A DNA stretch of 6,262 nt from an uncultured Lachnospiraceae bacterium (GCA_910585855.1 CAJUGZ010000257.1:1-6262); one strand, 5' to 3'. Positions 1-6,131 are shown, counted from the stretch's first letter. The notes: a model not told the origin generated them from the sequence alone. Made by a program: numbers and translations.

Positions 1-26
1 CATATCCTGCTTCTATGCAGGGTATG
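1..26. repeat. Inverted repeat with 10-bp arms at window edge
   Basis: CATATCCTGC (1-10) pairs with GCAGGGTATG (17-26) around a six-base loop; nine pairs are Watson-Crick and one is G-U in a plus-strand RNA. In a minus-strand RNA that position becomes an A-C mismatch. An A-run follows on the plus strand and no T-run is visible after either orientation, so it is not a typical terminator as seen. The window edge hides what lies to its left. It may be the far part of the repeat in this segment. Confidence 0.4.
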
Positions 27-243
27 CAAAAAAAGGGGCGTGTTTAGCCCGAATGGCAGGGAAGAGAATGTTTTATGGCTGGCAAAATCCTTCCTTACAC
101 CTGTTTCGTTTCGGTTGTCATGAGGGCGAATTGCGCCCCGGTTCGTTCGGTTGAATCTACGTAAATCAGAAGCCCTAGACTTTCTTTCCGTTTGGAGCGG
201 AGCAGGCAAAGGACAGGAGCAAACCGCCTCTGGCGTCCGGTGA
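1..243 (-). repeat. GC-richer non-coding segment, partial copy of an interspersed repeat
   Basis: This segment is visibly richer in G and C than the genes and holds no convincing gene. Read on the minus strand it starts near the GGACGCCAGA block (229-238), continues through GCCTGCT (201-207) and AAGTCTAGGGCTTCTG (167-182), and runs off the window. The same three blocks occur in the same order at the right edge of the window (6188-6262, plus strand) with similar spacing. It also has internal structure: GTTTCGTTTCGGTTG (103-117) and GTTCGTTCGGTTG (141-153) flank a short hairpin, GGGCG/CGCCC (124-128 with 134-138). It begins about 36 bases past the kinase stop codon. I infer a dispersed intergenic repeat; its family and function are not recognised. 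Confidence 0.5.
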
Positions 244-278
244 AAGAAACCTCTTTGCAGCACCCTGTTTCCAAAATT

Positions 279-1841
279 CTAATGAAGATCTACCACCTTT
301 TGTACCCGAAGTTCAAACCAAAATACACTCCCCTGCCCTACCTCACTATTTACACCATAATTAGCATCATGCAGCTTCAAAATATTCTTTACAATAGAAA
401 GCCCTAATCCCGTCCCCATAACAGCCCGCTTATGTGTTTTATCGACCTTATAATACCGCTCCCATACATAAGGCAGTTCTGCTTTTTCAATACCAATCCC
501 ACTGTCAATCACCTCAATCCGCACAATCCCCCCAAGCTGTATCTGCCGCACCCAAACCGTTCTATTTTCTCCTGTATAATTAATCGCATTATTAATTAAA
601 TTATAGACAACTTGATTAATTTTATACTCATCGGCTTCCACCAATACATGTTCCTGATATTCAAATTGAATCGTATATCCATCCTGTTCCGTCAGCTTTG
701 CAAACCGATCTAATACAGAACGAATACTTTCTGTTAAATCATACTCCTTTCGATCTAATGTCAGCACCCCTGCCTGAAGTTTCGATACATCCAACATATC
801 ATTGACTAATGCTGTCAGACGCTTCGATTCGTCAATTACTACCTGTACATTTTCCGGTGTATTCTCTCCCGGCAGATCTCTCATAATCTCTGCATAAGCA
901 ATAATCATCGTAAGGGGTGTCCGCAGATCATGAGAAATATTAGCCAGCAGCTCCCGCTGAAATTTCTCTGTTTTTGCCAATTCCTCTGTTGCATAGTTTA
1001 ATGTATCTGATAATTCCGCAATTTCTCTATAATCCTTTGCTTCAAAAGCAACATCATAATTTGCCTTTGCCAACTCCTTTGCCGCATGATTGACCCGAAT
1101 AATCGAACGGGAAATATTCCGTGATAAAATCCATGCCATCGCAAGGGACAACAGTACTAAAATTCCCGAAATATAAGCAAACTGTATCTGCAAAGTATGC
1201 ACAGTAGCATCCACCGGCGTAATCATAGCGGAAAGAATCAGCACCCGCTCTTCCCCCTCTGAATTAGTAATAATTTTAAACCAAATTACGGTTTCCTGCA
1301 CATGTTTGGCAAACATCCCTATCTGCTTTCGAAATTCTTCCTCTCTAAATAATTCTGGATTTTCTAATCTCCTTTCCCATTCCTCCTCTTCCGGCAAAAC
1401 AGGCTGTTTTTTTATCTTTTCCTGATATTTCCATTCCTCTTTTTCTTCTTCCTCTAGTCTGCTTTGATAATCGATCCGATACTCTCCATTATGCTCTTTG
1501 GCTAATTGATACCATTCATAAAACAGTCCATAATTTAAATTTCCCTGATGATCGATAAATACCGCTTCTTTTGAAAAAAGAACTTTTCTATTTTCTCCGA
1601 TTATCGCTAAATTAATATCATAATTTTCGGCAATCGTTTCTGCTGCTTCCTCCAAGTTTTCCATATCTACCGACTTTATCAAAGCATCCATAGCATGCTG
1701 TAATTCTTTTCGCTTGATATTTTTATAAAACACATCCAAATAAACCGTCTGTAAAAGCCATAAAATCAGCAAAAGCAAAATGGTAAAAGCAAGAAAATAC
1801 AAAAAAACTTTCCATTTAATACTGATTTTCTCACGCTTCAA
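279..1841 (-). CDS. Membrane sensor histidine kinase, HAMP/HisKA/HATPase
   Basis: A 520-residue sensor kinase that autophosphorylates on histidine and should pass the phosphate to the regulator encoded just upstream. Visible parts in order: membrane segment at about 11-35; a roughly 180-residue extracytoplasmic region; second membrane segment at about 220-240; HAMP linker at about 237-289; phosphoacceptor helix with His304 in ISHDLRTPL; ATP-binding domain with the N-box around Asn414-Asn418, the G1 loop DSGIG (446-450), and the G2 loop GTGLGL (476-481). The outside region is unusual, with 17 Glu between residues 130 and 169. The start is TTG: the upstream frame closes at TAA after six codons, and the next Met (residue 51) lies beyond the first membrane segment. 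It overlaps the regulator gene by 11 bases, so the two are co-transcribed and probably translationally coupled. The signal sensed cannot be told from sequence. The general class is certain; assignment to a named system is not possible. Confidence 0.96.
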   Translation of the reverse strand: MKREKISIKWKVFLYFLAFTILLLLILWLLQTVYLDVFYKNIKRKELQHAMDALIKSVDMENLEEAAETIAENYDINLAIIGENRKVLFSKEAVFIDHQGNLNYGLFYEWYQLAKEHNGEYRIDYQSRLEEEEKEEWKYQEKIKKQPVLPEEEEWERRLENPELFREEEFRKQIGMFAKHVQETVIWFKIITNSEGEERVLILSAMITPVDATVHTLQIQFAYISGILVLLSLAMAWILSRNISRSIIRVNHAAKELAKANYDVAFEAKDYREIAELSDTLNYATEELAKTEKFQRELLANISHDLRTPLTMIIAYAEIMRDLPGENTPENVQVVIDESKRLTALVNDMLDVSKLQAGVLTLDRKEYDLTESIRSVLDRFAKLTEQDGYTIQFEYQEHVLVEADEYKINQVVYNLINNAINYTGENRTVWVRQIQLGGIVRIEVIDSGIGIEKAELPYVWERYYKVDKTHKRAVMGTGLGLSIVKNILKLHDANYGVNSEVGQGSVFWFELRVQKVVDLH

Positions 1842-2517
1842 AACGATATCCCACCCCTCTTAACGTTACAAGAAACTTGCGGTATTCTCCTAAACTGCTG
1901 CGCAGCAGCTTAATATGTGTATCCAGCGTCCGATCATCTCCAAAATAATCATACCCCCAAACCTCTGTAATCAGCTTTTCTCTTGTCAAAGCAATTCCTT
2001 TATTTTTCAGCAGATAAAACAGTAAATCATACTCTTTTGGTGTCATAGCCGCTTTCTCCCCGTTTACTATTACCAGCCTTCCTGTAAAATCAACATAAAG
2101 ACCTTCTTTTTCATAGATATCATGCTTTTTTGCCCGATTTTCTTCTTTTTCTTTTGGCGCATGGCGGCTAATCACTACTTTTACCCGCATCATCAATTCT
2201 CTTGGAGAAAACGGCTTTACTACATAATCGTCAATCCCCAGATCAAACCCATGAATTTTATCATACTCTTCCCCTCTGGCAGAAAGCATAATAACCGGAA
2301 TATCTTTAAAACGGCGAATCTCTCTGCATGCTGAAAATCCGTCTAATTCTGGCATCATAACATCCAAAATAATCAAATCATACTCATGTTCTCTGCATAA
2401 ATTTACTGCCTCTATTCCATCTTTCGCTTCTGTAATAATATAACCCTCAAATTCTGCATATTTTCGAATAATCGCCCGAATCTTTTCTTCATCATCTACA
2501 ACTAATATATGGCTCAT
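1831..2517 (-). CDS. OmpR/PhoB-family response regulator
   Basis: A 228-residue transcription factor, the usual length for the family. The receiver domain covers about 1-119, with acidic pair Asp8/Asp9, phosphoacceptor Asp52 (ILDVMMP), Ser79 and Lys101 followed by Pro102. A charged linker (about 120-138) leads to a winged-helix DNA-binding domain (about 139-228) with the family signature TPKEYDLL, a recognition helix near RTLDTHIKLLR, and the wing GVGYRF at the end. It starts at ATG with AGGAGGG (2523-2529 on the plus strand) five bases ahead. It is the first gene of the pair; its TGA lies within the start region of the kinase gene, which is its likely partner. Direct repeats upstream (2610-2627) resemble sites bound by this family, so autoregulation is possible. 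Other targets are unknown. Confidence 0.97.
   Translation of the reverse strand: MSHILVVDDEEKIRAIIRKYAEFEGYIITEAKDGIEAVNLCREHEYDLIILDVMMPELDGFSACREIRRFKDIPVIMLSARGEEYDKIHGFDLGIDDYVVKPFSPRELMMRVKVVISRHAPKEKEENRAKKHDIYEKEGLYVDFTGRLVIVNGEKAAMTPKEYDLLFYLLKNKGIALTREKLITEVWGYDYFGDDRTLDTHIKLLRSSLGEYRKFLVTLRGVGYRFEA
1841..1859 (-). promoter_or_regulatory. Ribosome binding site supporting the TTG start of the kinase
   Basis: On the minus strand GAGGGGTGG (1851-1859) lies nine bases ahead of the TTG at 1841-1839 and sits inside the last codons of the regulator gene. No ATG or GTG start is available in frame between the upstream TAA (1862-1860) and this TTG, which makes TTG the likely start. Confidence 0.6.
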
Positions 2518-2542
2518 GCTATCCCTCCTGTTTCTTTTTGAT

Positions 2543-2554
2543 TGATATATATCA
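2543..2554. promoter_or_regulatory. 12-bp perfect palindrome in the regulator leader
   Basis: TGATATATATCA reads the same on both strands and lies 26-37 bases ahead of the regulator start codon. It could be an operator or simply AT-rich sequence; base composition here makes chance palindromes fairly likely. Confidence 0.2.
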
Positions 2555-2594
2555 TATATACCAAATTTTCCCTTTTTTTCTTTTATTGACTTTT

Positions 2595-2627
2595 ATTTTA
2601 CCTATACTTTGTGACATCTATGTGATA
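2595..2627 (-). promoter_or_regulatory. Candidate promoter with PhoB-like direct repeats for the two-component operon
   Basis: On the minus strand TATCACA (2627-2621) and TGTCACA (2616-2610) form two 7-base half-sites separated by four bases, an 11-base period. Nine bases later comes TAAAAT (2600-2595), a five-of-six match to a -10 box. No good -35 box is present at the normal distance. Known PhoB-type regulators bind direct repeats of this geometry in place of the -35 box, so an activator-dependent, possibly self-regulated promoter is inferred. The predicted start is near 2588, leaving a leader of about 70 bases. Confidence 0.4.
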
Positions 2628-2644
2628 AATGAACGGAATATTTC

Positions 2645-2669
2645 TTGAAAAATCTGTTGTATTTTTCAA
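2645..2669. repeat. Inverted repeat overlapping the cheY-like promoter
   Basis: TTGAAAAAT (2645-2653) and ATTTTTCAA (2661-2669) are perfect 9-base inverted arms around a seven-base centre. The right half covers part of the -35 box at 2657-2662. The position suits an operator for a dimeric repressor or activator; the AT-rich arms mean chance cannot be excluded. Confidence 0.35.
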
Positions 2670-2685
2670 AAATATCAGTTAGAAT
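2657..2685 (+). promoter_or_regulatory. SigA-like promoter for the CheY/CheX-like pair
   Basis: TTGTAT (2657-2662) and TAGAAT (2680-2685) are separated by exactly 17 bases; the -10 box matches consensus at five of six positions and the -35 box at three of six. Transcription would start near 2692, giving a leader of about 100 bases in which I recognise no riboswitch. No flagellar sigma-factor promoter pattern is visible. Confidence 0.45.
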
Positions 2686-2795
2686 ATAAGTATTCAAATA
2701 TTTTTCTCTCATCATAATGTATCTGTCACAAGAGAACAAGTAGTTTTTACTTTTTTTCGAGAGAATAATAACTTATTTGAAAGGAGCAAAACTGA

Positions 2796-3167
2796 ATGAA
2801 GCCAAGTGATTTCAAAATTTTAATTGCAGATGATTCGATGCTTGCCAGAAAAAAGCTAAAGAATTGTCTGGCTGGTCTGGACTATACAAATGTGATAGAA
2901 GCAGTTGATGGAGAAAATGCAGTAGAATTATTCCGCAATGAAAACCCATTACTTGTTTTTATGGACATTGTAATGCCTAAAAAATATGGAATTGATGCCC
3001 TAAAAGAAATCAAGTCTTTAAACCAAGATGCTATTGTTGTTATGGTTTCTTCTACTGGTACAAAAGTAAATGTAGCCGATGCAATAAAGGCAGGAGCCAA
3101 TGATTTTCTTACCAAGCCTTTTACTGTGAAACAAGTATATGATGTATTGGAACACTTTAACAAGTAA
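2796..3167 (+). CDS. Single-domain CheY-like response regulator
   Basis: A 123-residue protein consisting of one receiver domain and nothing else. All active-site residues are present: acidic pair Asp12/Asp13, phosphoacceptor Asp57 in FMDIVMP, Ser85 at the position of the conserved Thr/Ser, and Lys107 followed by Pro108. It lacks an output domain, so it should act by protein contact, as CheY does. The start ATG has AAGGAG (2781-2786) nine bases ahead. The stop codon is 21 bases before the next gene, which has a CheX/CheC-like domain; in known systems such domains dephosphorylate CheY-P, so the two probably work together. No chemoreceptor, CheA or flagellar gene is nearby, so the role need not be motility. 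Antisense and other-frame reading frames here are shadows. The class is secure; the partner kinase is unknown. Confidence 0.95.
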   Translation: MKPSDFKILIADDSMLARKKLKNCLAGLDYTNVIEAVDGENAVELFRNENPLLVFMDIVMPKKYGIDALKEIKSLNQDAIVVMVSSTGTKVNVADAIKAGANDFLTKPFTVKQVYDVLEHFNK

Positions 3168-3188
3168 TGCCACGAAGGAGGAACTTTC

Positions 3189-4082
3189 ATGCTCACACAG
3201 TTTTTTGGCAGTTATTTAATTGATAAAAACATTATTACCTCAGAACAGCTTTTAGAGGCACTTCGCTATAAAAATGCACACTCAAAAAAACTTGGAGACC
3301 TTGCTGTAGCCGCTGGTTATATGTCAAAAGATGAATCAGACGAGGTTCATACTATGCAGACACAATCAGACAAAAAATTTGCGGAAATTGCCGTACATAT
3401 GGGATATTTAACTGTTGCACAGGCAGACGAATTAATCAACGCACAGCACACTGGCTATCTGCTGCTTGGAAACTCCTTAATTGAGCTGGGTTTTTGTTCA
3501 CAGGAAACTATAACGAAAGCGATTGCCGATTATGAATTTGATTATCAGCTTTCTTTTTCTACTATTTTAAATTCTGACAGTGATAAACAAGCTGAAATGA
3601 TTCAAAATTATTATCATTTTCCAGAAACGGATGAAATTAACCCTATTAAGAAATATGCTACATTACTATTAAAAGATTTGATACGATTTATTGGCGGTGA
3701 TTTCCGCCTGCTTGCCAAAGTAGATTCGATTCCAGATACACTTCCAAATATGATAGAAGTTCATCAAAAGTTATTTGGAAAATATAATTTTAACACTTCC
3801 ATTATTGGATTTCGGGACTTTATTGTTCAATTTGCAGCTCGTTATGCCTGTGTGGAATTTGACGAATTAGATGAGTTTGCAGACGCATCCCTTCAGGATT
3901 TCTTAAATCTCCATAATGGAATCTATACTGTAACAATGTCAAATGAACATGGAATAGAATATGAACTCTCCCCTACAGAAACCAATCCTTATACGGGTGG
4001 TAAAAAATGGGACTATATTCTTCCTATTGAATTTACCTTTGGTACAATCTATTTTTGCGCTTCTCAAGAAGAAACCGAATAG
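3189..4082 (+). CDS. MshEN-like repeat protein with C-terminal CheX/CheC-like phosphatase domain
   Basis: A 297-residue soluble protein. Residues 5-28, 34-57, 63-86 and 92-115 are four 24-residue repeats with five-residue spacers, a strict 29-residue period. They follow the MshEN pattern (LG near the start, G in the middle followed by two hydrophobics, L..L..Q towards the end). MshEN domains in other bacteria bind c-di-GMP with two such repeats, so this could be a double domain. The usual first Arg is replaced (Phe5, Lys34, Lys63, Leu92) and the final Gln survives only in repeats 2 and 3 (Gln57, Gln86), so ligand binding is uncertain. The C-terminal part (about 150-297) resembles CheX/CheC: ELDEFA.ASLQDFLNLHNG (226-244) matches the phosphatase helix, with Asp237/Asn240 at the usual ExxN positions. 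A second possible helix is LLKDLIRFIGGDF (160-172). Start ATG with AAGGAGG (3175-3181) seven bases ahead; it forms an operon with the CheY-like gene. Inferred role: controlling phosphorylation of that receiver. Confidence 0.8.
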   Translation: MLTQFFGSYLIDKNIITSEQLLEALRYKNAHSKKLGDLAVAAGYMSKDESDEVHTMQTQSDKKFAEIAVHMGYLTVAQADELINAQHTGYLLLGNSLIELGFCSQETITKAIADYEFDYQLSFSTILNSDSDKQAEMIQNYYHFPETDEINPIKKYATLLLKDLIRFIGGDFRLLAKVDSIPDTLPNMIEVHQKLFGKYNFNTSIIGFRDFIVQFAARYACVEFDELDEFADASLQDFLNLHNGIYTVTMSNEHGIEYELSPTETNPYTGGKKWDYILPIEFTFGTIYFCASQEETE

Positions 4083-4102
4083 GGAAAATCCTTTCCCTAT
4101 TC
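4077..4102 (+). other. Hairpin enclosing the stop codon of the CheX-like gene
   Basis: GAATAGGGAAA (4077-4087) pairs perfectly with TTTCCCTATTC (4092-4102) around the loop ATCC; the gene's TAG stop (4080-4082) lies inside the stem. No T-run follows, so it is not a standard terminator. It may protect the mRNA 3' end or assist the true terminator about 50 bases later. Confidence 0.55.
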
Positions 4103-4151
4103 GTACACTAGGTACTTTGCTGACAATCTTCCTATAAGTGCCCATGTGCAT

Positions 4152-4191
4152 AAAAAAAGCAGGGAATTGTATTTTTCTCTGCTCTTTTTTT
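4152..4191. terminator. Bidirectional Rho-independent terminator
   Basis: AGCAGGGAA (4158-4166) pairs with TTCTCTGCT (4175-4183) as nine pairs with one G-U. Seven A (4152-4158) precede and seven T (4185-4191) follow, so the stem is followed by a U-run when transcribed from either side. It closes the CheY/CheX-like operon on the plus strand and can stop readthrough from thrC and the broken gene on the minus strand. Confidence 0.85.
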
Positions 4192-4267
4192 GTTCTTAAC
4201 TAGAAATAGCACTCCCTTCGGCTTTCGGCATCTAAAAACTCATGATACTAAAATCCATTTCTGTTCC

Positions 4268-4527
4268 TTAAATCTGATCTCCAATATAACTTTCTATAAA
4301 GTCAAAATACCCATCCGATCCCGATTTCTTTTCCCATAATTCTATAAAATCTTTTATTCTTAACAGACACATAACCAGAACTTTATAATAGTCTTTCAGC
4401 ATATTTTTAATGCATTTCCTTCTAATGACATTAAAAACATGTCATAGCCTCCTTCTTCTCCCTTTCTAACCTTACCAAATTCTCTTTCCATCTATAAATA
4501 TATTTTCTCAAATTGATATAGCTGCAT
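4268..4527 (-). pseudogene. Broken small gene, one nonsense codon and one frameshift
   Basis: Between thrC and the terminator the minus strand holds what reads as a decayed gene of about 86 codons. It begins at ATG (4527-4525) with AAGGAAG (4540-4534) six bases ahead, reads MQLYQFEKIYL, hits TAG (4494-4492), and resumes in the same frame as MEREFGKVRKGEEGGYDMFL and on to ALKIC before TGA (4398-4396). Adding one base to the A-run at about 4403-4407 would join this to a second frame that contains MLKDYYKVLVMCLLRIKDFI and ends at IGDQI with TAA (4270-4268). The predicted product is charged with one short hydrophobic stretch; I do not recognise its family. The alternative is two unrelated small reading frames of about 31 and 44 codons, or non-coding sequence. 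The rest of the gap from 4083 to 4588 holds the stop-codon hairpin, the terminator, and otherwise nothing I can identify. Confidence 0.45.
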
Positions 4528-4569
4528 ATTTTTCTTCCTTTTCTTGTAAACTTTTTTAATAAACCCGTG

Positions 4570-4587
4570 AATAAAAAATGTTTTATT
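4570..4587 (-). terminator. Weak AT-only hairpin just after thrC
   Basis: AATAAAA (4570-4576) pairs with TTTTATT (4581-4587) around a four-base loop, directly after the thrC stop codon. With no G-C pair it is a poor terminator, so thrC transcripts probably continue towards the hairpin at 4152-4191. Confidence 0.2.
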
Positions 4588-4588
4588 T

Positions 4589-6082
4589 TTATTTTTTAAT
4601 ACCAAGAATTTCTTTTACTGTTTCTGTCATTTTTGTTGCATCACAGACACGATGGTGAATGGCTTGTGCATTTCGAATTTCTTCAATCGCTCTTGGCACC
4701 GTTGTATGAGAAATTTTGCTTAATTCATCTACTAATTCAAAATCTCCCATTGTATTATAATCTGGATTAATTGCTGTCATTACACTTCTGGTAAATTTAT
4801 AAGGACTTGCTGTAGAAGCAATCAGTGCTTTTTTTGTATCCTTTGTTTCTTTTTGATATTTTTGATATACGGCAGCAGCAACCGCAGTATGCGTATCAAT
4901 TACATAGCCTGTCTTTTCATAAAGCTCTTTTATCATATCCGCTGTTTCTGCTTCTGTTGCATAATTTCCATAAAAGTCTTTTAACTGTGCCTTCATCTCT
5001 TCTGTAATACAATAGCTTCCTTCTTTGCTCAATGCTGCCATTCTCTCCTGATTTGCTTTTGCATCTTCTCCTGCAATCTTATAGATTAGACGTTCTAAAT
5101 TACTGGAAATCAAAATATCCATTGACGGAGAAGAAGTTAAAATAAACTCTCGATTTTTATTATAAATTCCTGTAGAAAAGAAATCATAAAGCACTTTATT
5201 TTCATTGGATGCACAAATCAGCCGCTCAATCGGCATTCCCATCTGCTTTGCAAAATAGGCCGCTAATATATTTCCAAAATTTCCTGTCGGCACTACTACG
5301 TCAATCGTTTCTCCTTTGACAATTTCCTGATCTGCCAATAGCTTTGCATAGGAATAAACATAGTATACAATCTGCGGCACTAAACGTCCAATATTAATAG
5401 AATTTGCAGAGGAAAACTGAAACCCTGCCTGATCCATCTGCTTTCCTAATTCCTGATTTCCAAAAATTTCCTTTACACCGTTTTGAGCATCATCAAAATT
5501 TCCATGAATTCCCACTACGTATGTATTGTTTCCCTTCTGTGTCACCATCTGCTTTTCCTGAATTGGACTTACACCGCCCTTTGGATAAAATACAATAATC
5601 TTTGTTCCCTCTACATCAGCAAATCCCGCTAACGCTGCTTTTCCGGTATCTCCAGATGTTGCCGTTAAAATTACAATTTCATTTTTTACCTGATTTTTCT
5701 TTGCAGCAACACTCATTAAATGCGGCAAAATTGAAAGTGCCATATCCTTAAAAGCAATCGTTGCCCCATGAAATAATTCCAAATAATAAGTCTGACCTAC
5801 CTTTCGAATCGGTGCAATCTCTTTGGTATCAAACTTTTCATCATAAGCAAAACGAATACACTGCTTTAACTCTTCCTCTGTAAAATCCGTAAAATACAGC
5901 TTCATTACCTCATAAGCAATCTCTTGATAACTCATCTTTGCCAATTCCTCCATTGGCACATCCAATTTTGGAATTCTCTCTGGGATAAATAAACCTCCGT
6001 CCTCTGCCAGCCCTTTTAAAATTGCCCAAGATGCTGTTACTGGTGTCTGATCACTTCTTGTACTTTTATATAACAATTCCAT
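4589..6082 (-). CDS. thrC: Threonine synthase
   Basis: A 497-residue cytoplasmic PLP enzyme that converts O-phospho-L-homoserine and water to L-threonine and phosphate, the last step of threonine synthesis (EC 4.2.3.1). The N-terminal part has the threonine synthase signature (YKSTRS, then LAEDGGLFIPE at about 25-35). The PLP-binding lysine is Lys112 in LFHGATIAFKD (103-113). Further PLP-fold motifs are ATSGDTG (141-147), the phosphate-binding loop PTGNFGN (265-271) and ASTASPYKF (422-430). The length fits the longer E. coli/yeast-type branch of the family. The ATG start is supported by GGAGGA (plus strand 6088-6093) five bases ahead. It has its own promoter and a leader of only about 43 bases, too short for an attenuator or T-box; control may instead act at the inverted repeat over the -35 box. 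No other threonine pathway gene lies within the window. It appears intact. Confidence 0.97.
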   Translation of the reverse strand: MELLYKSTRSDQTPVTASWAILKGLAEDGGLFIPERIPKLDVPMEELAKMSYQEIAYEVMKLYFTDFTEEELKQCIRFAYDEKFDTKEIAPIRKVGQTYYLELFHGATIAFKDMALSILPHLMSVAAKKNQVKNEIVILTATSGDTGKAALAGFADVEGTKIIVFYPKGGVSPIQEKQMVTQKGNNTYVVGIHGNFDDAQNGVKEIFGNQELGKQMDQAGFQFSSANSINIGRLVPQIVYYVYSYAKLLADQEIVKGETIDVVVPTGNFGNILAAYFAKQMGMPIERLICASNENKVLYDFFSTGIYNKNREFILTSSPSMDILISSNLERLIYKIAGEDAKANQERMAALSKEGSYCITEEMKAQLKDFYGNYATEAETADMIKELYEKTGYVIDTHTAVAAAVYQKYQKETKDTKKALIASTASPYKFTRSVMTAINPDYNTMGDFELVDELSKISHTTVPRAIEEIRNAQAIHHRVCDATKMTETVKEILGIKK

Positions 6083-6131
6083 CTTAATCCTCCATTCTAT
6101 TCTTCTATCATTCTCTCTTTGATACTTCCGA

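Noticed and set aside
1..26. Edge hairpin as the terminator of the kinase operon
   Set aside because: It carries a mismatch in the minus-strand RNA, lies over 250 bases past the kinase, and any following T-run would be outside the window.
192..407. Plus-strand reading frame of 71 codons
   Set aside because: It lies largely antisense to the kinase C-terminus and in the repeat, with no recognisable protein features.
2122..2334. Plus-strand reading frame of 70 codons
   Set aside because: Wholly antisense to the response regulator gene; composition is that of a shadow frame.
2686..2795. Riboswitch or flagellar sigma-factor promoter ahead of the CheY-like gene
   Set aside because: The leader shows no recognisable aptamer, and no TAAA plus GCCGATAA pair at the right spacing was found.
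2882..3196. Minus-strand reading frame of 104 codons
   Set aside because: Antisense to the CheY-like gene, whose complete active site makes the plus-strand gene certain.
3189..3540. The CheX-like gene as a secretion or pilus ATPase fragment
   Set aside because: Only the MshEN-like repeats match; no Walker motifs or ATPase core follow, and the C-terminus is CheX/CheC-like.
3939..4151. Minus-strand reading frame of 70 codons
   Set aside because: Antisense to the end of the CheX-like gene and running through its hairpin; no support for coding.
4825..5598. Two short plus-strand frames inside thrC
   Set aside because: Both are antisense to conserved threonine synthase sequence.
6083..6130. T-box or attenuator controlling thrC
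   Set aside because: The predicted leader is about 43 bases and lacks a terminator stem and T-box sequence.
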